Assembly (NCBI RefSeq): GCF_001584185.1
Contig: NZ_CP013234.1
Span: 310,001 to 374,000 of the forward strand
Direction of reading: 5' to 3'
Length of the DNA: 64,000 nucleotides
Origin: Collimonas pratensis
GTDB taxonomy: Bacteria; Pseudomonadota; Gammaproteobacteria; Burkholderiales; Burkholderiaceae_D
A model generated the notes under the pieces. It had not been told where the DNA came from, did not search any database, and saw only the letters and a list, made by a program, of their open reading frames with translations. This document shows, piece after piece, positions 44,382 to 52,858 of this stretch. The first letter of the stretch is position 1, and the number at the start of each line of letters is the position of its first letter. Made by a program: the position numbers and the translations under genes.

Positions 44382-44801
44382 TTACGCCTGGGCGTGTTTG
44401 GGCGAAAGGGAGGGACGCCGTGCATCTAAACTGTCGGGAAGCATGGTATCGATACAATCGGCTAACGCTTCAACTCTCTCGCCCAGAATTCGTCCCCGTG
44501 GAGTCAAGGAATATTCCACGTGGGGAGGTACGGTCCCATAAGACTTCCGATGAACCAACCCGTGTGCTTCCAGGCGCTTTAAGGTTTGCGATAACATTTT
44601 TTCGCTCACGCCGCCGACCATTCTGCGGAGCTCACTGAAACGTCGAACTTCGCCCATCAGCACGATAAGCAGCAATATGCCCCAAGGACTCGTGACGTCT
44701 TTCAGCATCTCACGACATGGGCATTCAGTTGATGGGAGCCCCTCGCGTTGGACTTGGGCGGAAAAGGAGTCAGATGCGATCAGTTTGGTTTGCGTTGCCA
44801 T
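44382..44801 (-). CDS. HxlR-type regulator (QorR/YtfH-like)
   Basis: The 139-residue protein has an HxlR winged helix: CPCREMLKDVTSPWGILLLI, then RRFSELRRMVGGVSEKMLSQ, TLKRLEAHGLVHRKSYGTVP and HVEYSLTPRG. The Cys pair near the start (CPC) is typical of redox- or electrophile-sensing members. It is divergent from qorB, as in E. coli where the HxlR gene ytfH lies opposite qorB, so it probably represses that gene. Confidence 0.88.
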   Translation of the reverse strand: MATQTKLIASDSFSAQVQREGLPSTECPCREMLKDVTSPWGILLLIVLMGEVRRFSELRRMVGGVSEKMLSQTLKRLEAHGLVHRKSYGTVPPHVEYSLTPRGRILGERVEALADCIDTMLPDSLDARRPSLSPKHAQA

Positions 44802-44826
44802 CTCTACACTAACCTTTCGGTGCGTA

Positions 44827-44859
44827 CTTACGGAAAGTAAGGTAATGCCTTATTGTAAG
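44827..44859. promoter_or_regulatory. Twin inverted repeats in the hxlR/qorB intergenic region
   Basis: CTTAC-GGAAA-GTAAG lies at 44827-44841 and CTTA-TTG-TAAG at 44849-44859, between divergent start codons. Such repeats fit operators of the dimeric HxlR regulator. Confidence 0.6.
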
Positions 44860-44890
44860 TGCCTTGCTCAACCAAACCAAGGAATTTGTC

Positions 44891-45751
44891 ATGATAGTTG
44901 TTACAGGAGCCACAGGGCAGCTCGGCCGTCTGGTAATTGAAAACCTTTTACGCACGGAACCCGCATCAAGCATCGTCGCTGTAGTTCGCGATCCAGCGAA
45001 GGCAACCGATTTATCAAATCGCGGCGTTCAAGTTCGTCAGGCGGATTACACGCAGCCAGCGTCGCTTAGGACTGCGCTTGCTGGTGCGGATAAGCTACTG
45101 CTCATATCTTCGAGCGAGCTCGAACCCGGACAGCGCGCCTCTCAACACCGCGCCGTAATTGACGCGGCGATTGATTGTGAAGTCAAGTTGATCGGATACA
45201 CGAGCGTTCTACACGCCAGCACGTCTCCGTTGGGGTTGGCGGCTGACCACGTTCAAACCGAGGCGATGCTTAAAGCTTCAGACATCCAATTCGTTGTGTT
45301 GCGCAATGGTTGGTACACCGAAAATTACACGATTTCAATTCCAACGGCGCTGGCTCACGGTGCGCTGATGGGTAGCGCCGGCGACGGACGGATTGCTTCG
45401 GCTTCTCGGGCTGACTATGCCGCCGCGGCTGCTTTGACGATGACGCTTCCCGATCAAGCCGGACGGGTCTACGAACTGGCGGGGGATACTGCCTACACCT
45501 TGTCGGAGTTCGCGGCCGAAATCTCGCGCCAGTCAGGCAAGGCAGTCAACTACGTGAACCTGCCGCGTGCAGATTACAAAGCGGCGCTCGTGGGTTTTGG
45601 TTTGCCCGAGCCGGTCGCGGATCTGCTGGCAGATTCTGACAGCGGCGCTTCGCAAGGTGGTCTGTTCGACGATAAGCACCAGCTCAGTACATTGATCGGC
45701 CGGCCAACAACGCCGATGGCTGAGACGATTGCAGCGCAACTTAACGCGTAG
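44891..45751 (+). CDS. qorB: NAD(P)H:quinone oxidoreductase, QorB/NmrA-like
   Basis: From ATG 44891 (AGGA upstream) the protein is 286 residues. It follows E. coli QorB closely: MIVVTGATGQLGRLVIENLL (NADPH-binding GATGQLG), KLLLISSSELEPGQRASQHR, YTSVLHASTSPLGLA, LRNGWYTENY, GKAVNYVNLPRADYKAALVG and LLADSDSGASQGGLFD. QorB reduces quinones with NADPH and its expression is linked to redox stress. The divergent HxlR gene is the likely regulator. Confidence 0.92.
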   Translation: MIVVTGATGQLGRLVIENLLRTEPASSIVAVVRDPAKATDLSNRGVQVRQADYTQPASLRTALAGADKLLLISSSELEPGQRASQHRAVIDAAIDCEVKLIGYTSVLHASTSPLGLAADHVQTEAMLKASDIQFVVLRNGWYTENYTISIPTALAHGALMGSAGDGRIASASRADYAAAAALTMTLPDQAGRVYELAGDTAYTLSEFAAEISRQSGKAVNYVNLPRADYKAALVGFGLPEPVADLLADSDSGASQGGLFDDKHQLSTLIGRPTTPMAETIAAQLNA

Positions 45752-45928
45752 AGCATCTTTGGCATTGCCGCCAAGCCCATGCTTTGTCAGCCAACGTGAT
45801 GCGCCGCATTGCGCTGAGCTGTTGGTTGCGTGCAGCCTCTGAAGCGTCGAGGCATGGCTGATGATTAATTGTTCAATTTAGCTGGCCGTGTCAACAATCA
45901 GTCGTTTGTTTTTTTACAGGAGATTCCA

Positions 45929-46309
45929 ATGGGTATTCGATTTCTGAAGATCGCGGTGATCTATCTATTCGTCGGCGCGTTGCTTGGCGGCTATATGGGG
46001 GCGACCGAAAACTTTTCTTTGGCTCCAGTCCATGCGCATCTCGCGTTACTCGGCTGGGCTTCGCTCGCGCTTGCAGGTTTGATTTATCAACTTTATCCGG
46101 CCGCAGCGCTGACGCTGCTCGCGCGGATTCATTTCTGGTTGCACAACGTCGGTCTGCCCTTTTTCATGCTCGGTCTCGGCTTGGTGCTTACCGGTCATAC
46201 AGCTGCAACTCCAATCGTATCCATCTCTGCCAGCATCGTCATTATTGGCCTGGCGGCGTTCACCGCAAACGTTCTGATGAACGTGAAGGCTACTGCGGGC
46301 CGACAGTAA
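45929..46309 (+). CDS. Small four-helix membrane protein with heme-copper oxidase-like segment
   Basis: From ATG 45929 (CAGGAGATTCCA upstream) the protein has 126 residues and four membrane segments. VHAHLALLGWASLALAGLIY and LHNVGLPFFMLGLGLV resemble single helices of cytochrome oxidase subunit I or NorB, with the His of HAHL and LHN placed like heme ligands. It is too short to be an oxidase and should be regarded as a stand-alone relative of that fold. Confidence 0.65.
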   Translation: MGIRFLKIAVIYLFVGALLGGYMGATENFSLAPVHAHLALLGWASLALAGLIYQLYPAAALTLLARIHFWLHNVGLPFFMLGLGLVLTGHTAATPIVSISASIVIIGLAAFTANVLMNVKATAGRQ

Positions 46310-46397
46310 TCTGGTGGAGATCCGCATCGTCATATTTACCCCAGGAGTTGACCATGGAAATTGCATTTTTTAATTCTAAATCAAGGAGAAATCAACA

Positions 46398-47045
46398 ATG
46401 AAATACGGAATAGTGGGTGCCACCGGATTAACAGGGCTTGAGATTCTCAAACAGCTTCCCTCCCATGACGTTTCGGTATTTGTAAGACAACCTGACAAAT
46501 TACCTAAAGAAATGAAGTTGGAGGTTATTCGCGGCGAAGTTTCGGATCAAGAGGCCCTGACAGCATGGGCCTCAAAACAAGAAACCGTGTTTGTTGCCTT
46601 GGGCCATCCCATGTCTTGGAATCTTGTCCGATACAATATTGGCCTCTCACAAGACTACCCAATTAAGGGAATTTTAAAGGATTCGCTTGCGGCCGTTATG
46701 AAAGGAAAGCCAAAACGAATCATCTACATGAGTGCCTACGGCACTCATGAGACTCGATCCGATTTGCCATTTGTGGTTGGAAAAATATTTTTGCCAATAT
46801 TTATCGGCGAGACTTACCGCGATCATGAGGAGGCTGAAACACTTTTAAGATCCTACTCCGAAGAATGGGTGGTAGTGCGCCCTGCTCAATTGACGAACGA
46901 TGCTGCCCGCAAGCAGTACCGCACGGAAGTAAAATTAAATCCTTGGGGTACCGGAAAAATTTCGCGAGCGGACGTTGCTCATTTTATGATTCGCTTGGCC
47001 AAAGATACATCATGGATCGGTCAAAAGGTCGGGCTATCTTATTAA
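46398..47045 (+). CDS. NAD(P)-binding Rossmann protein, NmrA/SDR-like
   Basis: The 215-residue protein starts MKYGIVGATGLTGLEILKQL with AAGGAGA upstream. GATGLTG is the nucleotide-binding loop, and RIIYMSAYGTHET and VVRPAQLTNDAARKQYRTEV follow the atypical SDR plan. It is visibly more AT-rich than its neighbours (many AAA, TTT and ATT codons), which suggests recent gain. The substrate is unknown. Confidence 0.82.
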   Translation: MKYGIVGATGLTGLEILKQLPSHDVSVFVRQPDKLPKEMKLEVIRGEVSDQEALTAWASKQETVFVALGHPMSWNLVRYNIGLSQDYPIKGILKDSLAAVMKGKPKRIIYMSAYGTHETRSDLPFVVGKIFLPIFIGETYRDHEEAETLLRSYSEEWVVVRPAQLTNDAARKQYRTEVKLNPWGTGKISRADVAHFMIRLAKDTSWIGQKVGLSY

Positions 47046-47074
47046 CTCGCTCTATTTTTAGAGAGATCATTGAC

Positions 47075-48925
47075 ATGAGACTGCGCACTTCGCTGATCAT
47101 TTTACTGCTCCCCCTATCCGCAGCTGCAGCCGAACCGATACAACTGGCTGTCGACATGCGCGACGCGCCACGCAAGATCATTCACGCGACACTGACCATT
47201 CCAGTGCAGCCTGGGCCTTTGATGCTGGCTTATCCGAAGTGGATGCCGAATGCGCATGAGGTGGCGCCGATCGCTCAGCAGGTCGGGCTGACGATCAGCG
47301 TCAACGGCAAGCAGCTCGCTTGGCGGCGCGATCCGCTTGACCTCTACGCCTACCGCATCACGGTTCCCAACGGCGCGCACAGCATCGAAGTCAGGACCGA
47401 CTTTATCACTGCGTCGGCGGGAGGCACGGCCGCAGGCTCGACCAGCGACAAGTTGGCGGTGCTGAGCTGGAACGACGTGCTGCTTTATCCTTACGCCGGT
47501 CCAGCCACGCGTGTGGACCGTATCGACATAACGCCGTCACTGTTGCTGCCCGCGGGATGGCGGCATGCCAGCTCACTGCATCTAGCTGACAACGCCGCCG
47601 TCGGCACTGCCGGCCCGATCGCATTCCAGACAGTGTCATTGGAACAGCTGGTCGATTCGCCTCTGATCGCAGGCCGTTACTTCCGTGAGGTGCCGCTGGC
47701 GTTGGGAATCACTCCTCCCCACTATCTCGACATGGTGGCCGACGCGCCGGAGAACCTGGAAGTCAATCAGGCCTACATCGACAAGCTGTCCGAACTGATA
47801 AACCAAAGCAGTAAAATGTTCCGCAGCCACCACTACGATGCCTTCCGCATGCTCGTCACCCTGTCTGACGAGATCGAAGGACACGCAGCAGACCATCACC
47901 AGTCGCTAGATAACCGCCGCCCCGCGCGATTTCTGACCGATGAAGGAATGATGTCGCGCTATGCTAATTTTATGCCGCATGACTTGGTCCATAGCTGGAA
48001 CGGTAAATACCGTCGGCCCGACGGCATGACCACGCCGAACTTCCAAGTGCCGGTCGACAACAGCGGCTTGTGGGCCTACGAAGGACTGACCGATTATCTG
48101 GGTGCCGTGCTCACGGCCCGTGCTGGCCTGTGGAGCCGTGAACAATACCTCGACATGCTGGGCGCAAGCGCAGCCCTCTTCAGCCACCGTAGCGGACGCC
48201 AGTGGCGCGATCTGCAAGACACAGCGGTGGCGGCTATGGCTTTGTGGGACAAAGGCGGCGGCGCCTACGACAACTGGCGTCGCAACGGCTTCGAGTTTTA
48301 CGGCGAGGGCGCCCTGATATGGCTAGATGTGGATGTCACAATGCGCAATCGCAGCGACGGCCGCAAATCGCTGGACGACTTCCTGGCGATGTTCAACGGT
48401 GGCGCCAATCTTGGCGCGCAAGTGAAGCCTTACTCGTTCACCCAATTGGTCGCCGCGCTGAACAGCGTGGTGCCGAACGACTGGGCGAGTTTTCTCAACC
48501 AGCGCCTACATTCGCACAGCGCTGAGGGTCCGATGGGTGGCATCACCGGCAGCGGCTACCGGCTGGTATACCGAGACCAGCCCAGCGACTGGTCCAAGTC
48601 TAACGGCAGCAAGGCATTTGAATATTCGATCGGCTTGAATATCAGCGGCGCCGGCGTGGTTGGCGACGTCCTTCCTGATAGCGCTGGTGCCAAGGCGGGC
48701 TTCGTGCCTGGCATGTCGATCACCGCGGTCAATGGGCAGCCATACAGCAACGCCGTTATGCAGGAGGCGATACGGGATGCGAAAACCAGCACCGCCGCCA
48801 TCGAAGTTTCGTTGCGGGCCGCGGCGCCGCTGCGATTGGACTATCACGACGGCGAACGTTTTCCGGTACTGGAACGTGTGCCCGGAACTCCGGATCGGTT
48901 GTCCGAGATTCTGCAGGCGCGCTGA
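47075..48925 (+). CDS. M61 family aminopeptidase-like protein with PDZ domain and HDxxH motif
   Basis: From ATG 47075 the precursor is 616 residues with a signal peptide (MRLRTSLIILLLPLSAAAA). An N-terminal beta domain is followed by the M61 catalytic domain and a PDZ domain at about residues 505-590 (VVGDVLPDSAGAKAGFVPGM). The zinc site reads HDLVHSWNG: His 302 and His 306 are present and Glu 336 in WAYEGLTDY can be the third ligand. The catalytic Glu of HExxH is replaced by Asp 303, so activity may be lowered or lost. The flanking WNGK is otherwise typical of the family. Confidence 0.85.
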   Translation: MRLRTSLIILLLPLSAAAAEPIQLAVDMRDAPRKIIHATLTIPVQPGPLMLAYPKWMPNAHEVAPIAQQVGLTISVNGKQLAWRRDPLDLYAYRITVPNGAHSIEVRTDFITASAGGTAAGSTSDKLAVLSWNDVLLYPYAGPATRVDRIDITPSLLLPAGWRHASSLHLADNAAVGTAGPIAFQTVSLEQLVDSPLIAGRYFREVPLALGITPPHYLDMVADAPENLEVNQAYIDKLSELINQSSKMFRSHHYDAFRMLVTLSDEIEGHAADHHQSLDNRRPARFLTDEGMMSRYANFMPHDLVHSWNGKYRRPDGMTTPNFQVPVDNSGLWAYEGLTDYLGAVLTARAGLWSREQYLDMLGASAALFSHRSGRQWRDLQDTAVAAMALWDKGGGAYDNWRRNGFEFYGEGALIWLDVDVTMRNRSDGRKSLDDFLAMFNGGANLGAQVKPYSFTQLVAALNSVVPNDWASFLNQRLHSHSAEGPMGGITGSGYRLVYRDQPSDWSKSNGSKAFEYSIGLNISGAGVVGDVLPDSAGAKAGFVPGMSITAVNGQPYSNAVMQEAIRDAKTSTAAIEVSLRAAAPLRLDYHDGERFPVLERVPGTPDRLSEILQAR

Positions 48926-49335
48926 CATGTCGCGCTAGGCCTATATAAGGCATGCATATCTGAAATTATTTGACCATGTGTATCCGAAACTAATTGGCGT
49001 TCCCAGGGGATGAAAGCGAACAATAAAGTCTGTCGGGGCAACCTCTATTTTTGGTTCATCAGACTTTTCTATGGGTGCAAAAAATATTGACATGTAGGGT
49101 GGGCACGCTTTTGTGCCCATGCGGATAGCGCTACAGCGTGGGCACAAAAGCGTGCCCACCCTACCTCTCATGTACGATAGTGTCCCCTTTACCCACGGAG
49201 AAGTCTGAACGACCATTTTTAAACTTTTAGTCAAAACGGATAACATAGTCTGTCGAGCCCTTGTGGGAGCGGCTCTGCTAGGGTAACCCGGTGAGGAAAC
49301 AACAAAGATATCTGGCTACCAAAATACCTTTTTTC
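48926..49335. other. Intergenic gap with palindromic repeat
   Basis: The gap of about 400 bases between the M61 gene and the LacI remnant holds the second copy of the 71-bp palindrome (49094-49164). The short frames over it are produced by the repeat itself. Nothing else was recognised. Confidence 0.55.
49094..49164. repeat. 71-bp dispersed palindromic element, copy 2
   Basis: It begins GTAGGGTGGGCACGCTTTTG and ends with its complement. It differs from the copy at 22469-22539 at a few positions; the C-to-T change in the left arm is balanced by G-to-A in the right arm, so pairing is kept. Confidence 0.85.
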
Positions 49336-49804
49336 TCAGCGATACCGAGCTTCGTCATGATTCCAAAGTTGAACTCTAGGTAATTCCCACCGCCACACAT
49401 AGATGCCGGCCAAGTCCGGGTGGCGCTTCAACAAATCCAGTGTGACTACTTGAGCCAGATGGATGTCCTCCAGGCTGATCAAGGTTTCCAGCAGCTGAAA
49501 TTCCGGCGCATATTCGCGAAAACAGGAGCGGAAGCTGATTTCGGCCCGCTCTTGGCACAAATATTGGTGGCTGCCTCACCATGAGGCCGACCCTCTCCGG
49601 AACGCTGCTGAGGCGAGAGACGGCCCATGCCGCTGTGCGGCCAACTTTGCGTTGATCAAGTCCGACATAGCCGGCGCATGCCTCGGCGGTCAGATCCGAA
49701 ATCAGTGCGAACACAGGTGTGCGCAAGTCGTTGTGCAACGCGGTGATGCTGCCGGCGATCAGATTCATGCGATACCGGTGCCGGCTAAATGTGAAGTCGA
49801 ACAA
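49336..49804 (-). pseudogene. Frameshifted LacI-family regulator (effector-binding domain)
   Basis: Two minus-strand frames together spell a LacI-type ligand-binding domain. The first (49560-49804) has VFALISDLTAEACAGYVGLD and QRKVGRTAAWAVSRLS. The second (49336-49560) has AEISFRSCFREYAPEFQLLE and LLKRHPDLAGIYV. The switch lies near 49560. The helix-turn-helix and the C-terminal end are missing, so the gene is truncated on both sides as well as frameshifted. It may once have served the carbohydrate genes downstream, where LacI-type palindromes remain. Confidence 0.7.
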
Positions 49805-50086
49805 GCACTTTGTTCTTTGATCAGTACATCCCTCGCTGGTTTACCGATCCGTTTAAGGGTCACAAAAGACACCACCAATATGAAAATGGATATCAATCCG
49901 ATGCAACATGTGATTGGCTTCCTGAAATGATGATTGCTAATATTGCCCAAGAGCAATCGACTGGAGCGACGGCGATAGTCGGGCTTTTGTGGAGGTTGAT
50001 TCTGGCGCCCGAACTGAATGCCTCTCCAGCGGTAATTGTTCGGTGTAGGTGGTCACTGGAAGCTCAGCAAAGAAGGAAAAGAAGAA

Positions 50087-50653
50087 ATGTCTGTTGCTCA
50101 AAAAGTATTCTTGGGATGCTGCATGATTGCCGCGGCGTGCCTGTGCTTTTACCTACTGACAGGCGCTGATCAACCAGACAGCGCTGCGCTCGCGCTGATG
50201 AGCGCCCGGCAGTCAGACGGCACCACGCCATTGCCGCCGCCCGATGCCAAGTCCCAGGCAATGGCGGATTCGTCAGATGTTGTGGCACAAGGCAAGCCGC
50301 GTTGCGCCGACACGGCGCTGAGCAACCCATACGGGCGGGGCGCTTCGAACTGTTTGAATGATCCGGAACCGTTGGTCCCTGCCGCGGATGGAGACGCGAA
50401 GATCTTGCGCGCCAAGCTAGATCTGGTATGGCCATGTCAGGGAATTCAGCAACCGGATGCGGCGTCGTCTGACTGCACCAAGATTAACGCCGACGCGGCA
50501 GGTCTGGTCAGGCAGCTCGAAACGCTGGCAGAGCGGGGCGACAGCCAAGCAAGCACCGATCTGTCGAATCTGGTGCAGAGCCGGAAAAAAACCGCTACCG
50601 GCGAATATTTAGAGGCGCTTAACCACGCAGAAGCCCGGATCTCGCGCAGATAG
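50087..50653 (+). CDS. Exported or membrane-anchored protein of unknown function
   Basis: ATG 50087 follows GAAGGAAAAGAAGAA and gives 188 residues: MSVAQKVFLGCCMIAAACLC, then a Pro/Ser-rich low-complexity part and a helical C-terminus. One N-terminal hydrophobic segment suggests secretion or anchoring. Its layout is like that of the protein at 35172-36107, but no family is recognised. Confidence 0.6.
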   Translation: MSVAQKVFLGCCMIAAACLCFYLLTGADQPDSAALALMSARQSDGTTPLPPPDAKSQAMADSSDVVAQGKPRCADTALSNPYGRGASNCLNDPEPLVPAADGDAKILRAKLDLVWPCQGIQQPDAASSDCTKINADAAGLVRQLETLAERGDSQASTDLSNLVQSRKKTATGEYLEALNHAEARISRR

Positions 50654-50970
50654 ATCAGTGGCGGAATAAAAGCGGAGAAACTGATCTTTCAGCCATTCCC
50701 GGCTTTCGCCGATAGTAAATGACCCGTGGGCGACACAAGGGTATTTCGCTCATCGGAGACCAAGCTGACGCGGTCCGCTCAAGCCGGGATGTGGCGGGTT
50801 TATCGGCATCGGCCCACTTCATTGACGTTCACATTATTAGGCAATTAACACAGTTCGTTTTTGCCGCAATGGATTTTACGGGTTTAGCAGTAATGGCCTG
50901 TGGAATGGCGTGTCGAGAGACACGGTATCAAAGTAAATAACTCTGAAAGTAAATAACTATGGAGACTGAA
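50654..50970. other. Intergenic gap upstream of the GH54 gene
   Basis: No convincing gene is seen. A hairpin CGTGTC-GAGA-GACACG lies near 50908-50925, followed by a direct repeat of AAAGTAAATAACT just before the GH54 start. These may belong to the promoter or leader of that gene. Confidence 0.45.
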
Positions 50971-52473
50971 ATGAAAAACCATTGCGTGCAGTTGGAGTGG
51001 AATGGGCACCGTCCGTTGAGTAGGTGTGCTGTAAGTACAATAAATCGCCTATTAATGCTTTTGGCGCTTATTGTATTTTTCAGCGTGGTTTGGTTGCCAA
51101 AGGCTTCGGCCGCCACAAGTACTTGTGATATTTACGCTACGGGAGGTACGCCGTGCTCTGCGGCCCACAGCACAGTGCGAGCCTTGTTTGGGGCGTATAA
51201 CGGCAAGCTGTATCAGGTCAAGCGCGCATCTGATGGCGCCACCATGGATATTGGCACATTAACAGCCGGTGGTATTGCCAATGCTGCCGCACAGGATACT
51301 TTCTGTGCTGGTTCTGTATGCACCATCGAAACGATCTATGACCAGACCGCAAATGGAAACCACTTGACTGTTGCGCCGGCCGGGGGGAACGGTAGCGCAG
51401 ACATCACAGGCAGCGCCACCGCATTGAAGGTGACGATTGGCGGAAAGTCTGCTTATGCGGTCTATATCTCCGCGGGCGTCGGGTATCGGCGTAACAACAC
51501 CACAGGCATTGCAACCGGCAGCGCATCAGAAGGCGCATACATGGTCACCAGTGCTACCCATGTGAATAATGGTTGCTGCTTTGATTACGGTAATGCCGAA
51601 ACAAATAACCGTGATACCGGCAATGGGCACATGAATGCGGTCTACTTTGGCACTCTGTGCTGGTTCGCATGTACAGGATCTGGCCCCTGGGTCATGGCAG
51701 ACCTTGAGAATGGTCTATTCCTGGGAGGCAACGGAAGCAATACGAATAATACTGGCCGCAATACCACTTTTGTCACGGCCATGACTAAACAAGACGCCAC
51801 GACATATTCCATTAGGGATGGCGATGCCCAAACTGGCGCGTTAAAAACCGATTATGCGGGGCCGCTACCTACTACGTCAGGGTATGTGCCTTTCCACAAA
51901 GAAGGCGCCATTATTTTGGGTATTGGCGGCGACAACAGCAAGGGTGCAGTCGGTAATTTCTATGAAGGCGCAATGACAGCAGGCAAGCCTTCTGATGCAA
52001 CCGAAAACGCCGTACAGGCCAATATCGTTGCAGCGGGTTACAGCGGAAACGCCCTGAGTTCCTATAAAAAACTCGTCAACCAAAATAGCAGCAAGTGCGT
52101 GGACGTTCAGCAACCCAACACCAGTGCGGGTAGCAATGTCGACCTCTACGGGTGCAATGGATTTGCCTGGCAGAATTGGCAAATGGTGGACTTGGGCAAC
52201 GGATACTCCAGTATTTATAGCGAGAACAGCGGCATGTGCCTGGATGTCAGCGGATCTTCCACAGCCAATGGCGGCAACGTGATCCAAAATACCTGCGGCA
52301 GCAGCACCAGTCAGCAATGGCAGGTAACAACGACCACCGCTCCCTGGTTCCGCTTGACCTCGCGCAATAGCGGAAAGGTGTTGGATGTTTCCAACTGTGG
52401 CACGGCCGACACGACCAATATCCAGCAATGGGCCTGGCTCAATAATGCTTGCCAACAATGGAAGCTGCAATAA
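50971..52473 (+). CDS. GH54 alpha-L-arabinofuranosidase with C-terminal ricin-type lectin domain
   Basis: ATG 50971 has GGAG seven bases upstream; the precursor is 500 residues with a long signal peptide (hydrophobic residues about 26-45, ending KASA). The catalytic region matches AbfB of GH54: CDIYATGGTPCSAAHSTVRA, LFGAYNGKLYQVKRASDGAT and ETIYDQTANGNHLTV. Residues about 365-500 form a ricin-B (CBM13) lectin with repeated QNWQ/QQWQ/QQWK ends. GH54 enzymes are best known from fungi and remove arabinose from arabinoxylan or arabinan; here the usual CBM42 is replaced by CBM13. Secretion is expected. Confidence 0.85.
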   Translation: MKNHCVQLEWNGHRPLSRCAVSTINRLLMLLALIVFFSVVWLPKASAATSTCDIYATGGTPCSAAHSTVRALFGAYNGKLYQVKRASDGATMDIGTLTAGGIANAAAQDTFCAGSVCTIETIYDQTANGNHLTVAPAGGNGSADITGSATALKVTIGGKSAYAVYISAGVGYRRNNTTGIATGSASEGAYMVTSATHVNNGCCFDYGNAETNNRDTGNGHMNAVYFGTLCWFACTGSGPWVMADLENGLFLGGNGSNTNNTGRNTTFVTAMTKQDATTYSIRDGDAQTGALKTDYAGPLPTTSGYVPFHKEGAIILGIGGDNSKGAVGNFYEGAMTAGKPSDATENAVQANIVAAGYSGNALSSYKKLVNQNSSKCVDVQQPNTSAGSNVDLYGCNGFAWQNWQMVDLGNGYSSIYSENSGMCLDVSGSSTANGGNVIQNTCGSSTSQQWQVTTTTAPWFRLTSRNSGKVLDVSNCGTADTTNIQQWAWLNNACQQWKLQ

Positions 52474-52528
52474 CTATTCTTTTATGAAGAATGGATTCGA
52501 CTAATACCCCGTTGAATTAAACCAAGAC

Positions 52529-52566
52529 GCGGTGGCTGGTCCTCATGGGCCGCCACCGCTTTTTAT
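52529..52566 (+). terminator. Rho-independent terminator after GH54 gene
   Basis: GCGGTGGC at 52529-52536 pairs with GCCACCGC at 52552-52559, followed by a T-rich tract, 56 bases after the GH54 stop. Confidence 0.8.
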
Positions 52567-52805
52567 TGGCGGTGTGCCGCCCAGAGCCTGAAGTTTGTCT
52601 ATTTTCGTCTGAGCATGGAAATTTTCATGGCTGGTAACGAATACGGTCGCCACTCGCCCATGGTAAGTATGGTCAATGCCGGCGAAACGTAGTTGAACCG
52701 GTCAACGACTACGTGCATGGCACCAAGGGGTCTTCGCCAAGTCTCGTTCTGAGCCCATTCCGACGGCGCGGATGAGGTTGATTGCAGCGTCGCTATCCAG
52801 CGACC
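52567..52805. other. Gap between two terminators
   Basis: This stretch between the GH54 and GH74-like genes contains only a 69-codon minus-strand frame of no recognised family. It may be a gene fragment. Confidence 0.4.
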
Positions 52806-52836
52806 CAAAATAACAAGGGCGACCGCAGTCGCCCTC
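52806..52836 (-). terminator. Rho-independent terminator of the GH74-like gene
   Basis: Read on the minus strand, AGGGCGAC-TGCG-GTCGCCCT is followed by TTGTTATTTTGG. It lies 23 bases past the stop of the xyloglucanase-like gene. Confidence 0.8.
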
Positions 52837-52858
52837 GTCCACCCGCGATCAGGCGATC

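Noticed and set aside
49765-49956. Hydrophobic 63-residue minus-strand frame upstream of the LacI remnant
   Set aside because: It overlaps the remnant and reads as a chance hydrophobic stretch with no initiation signal or homologue that I recognise.
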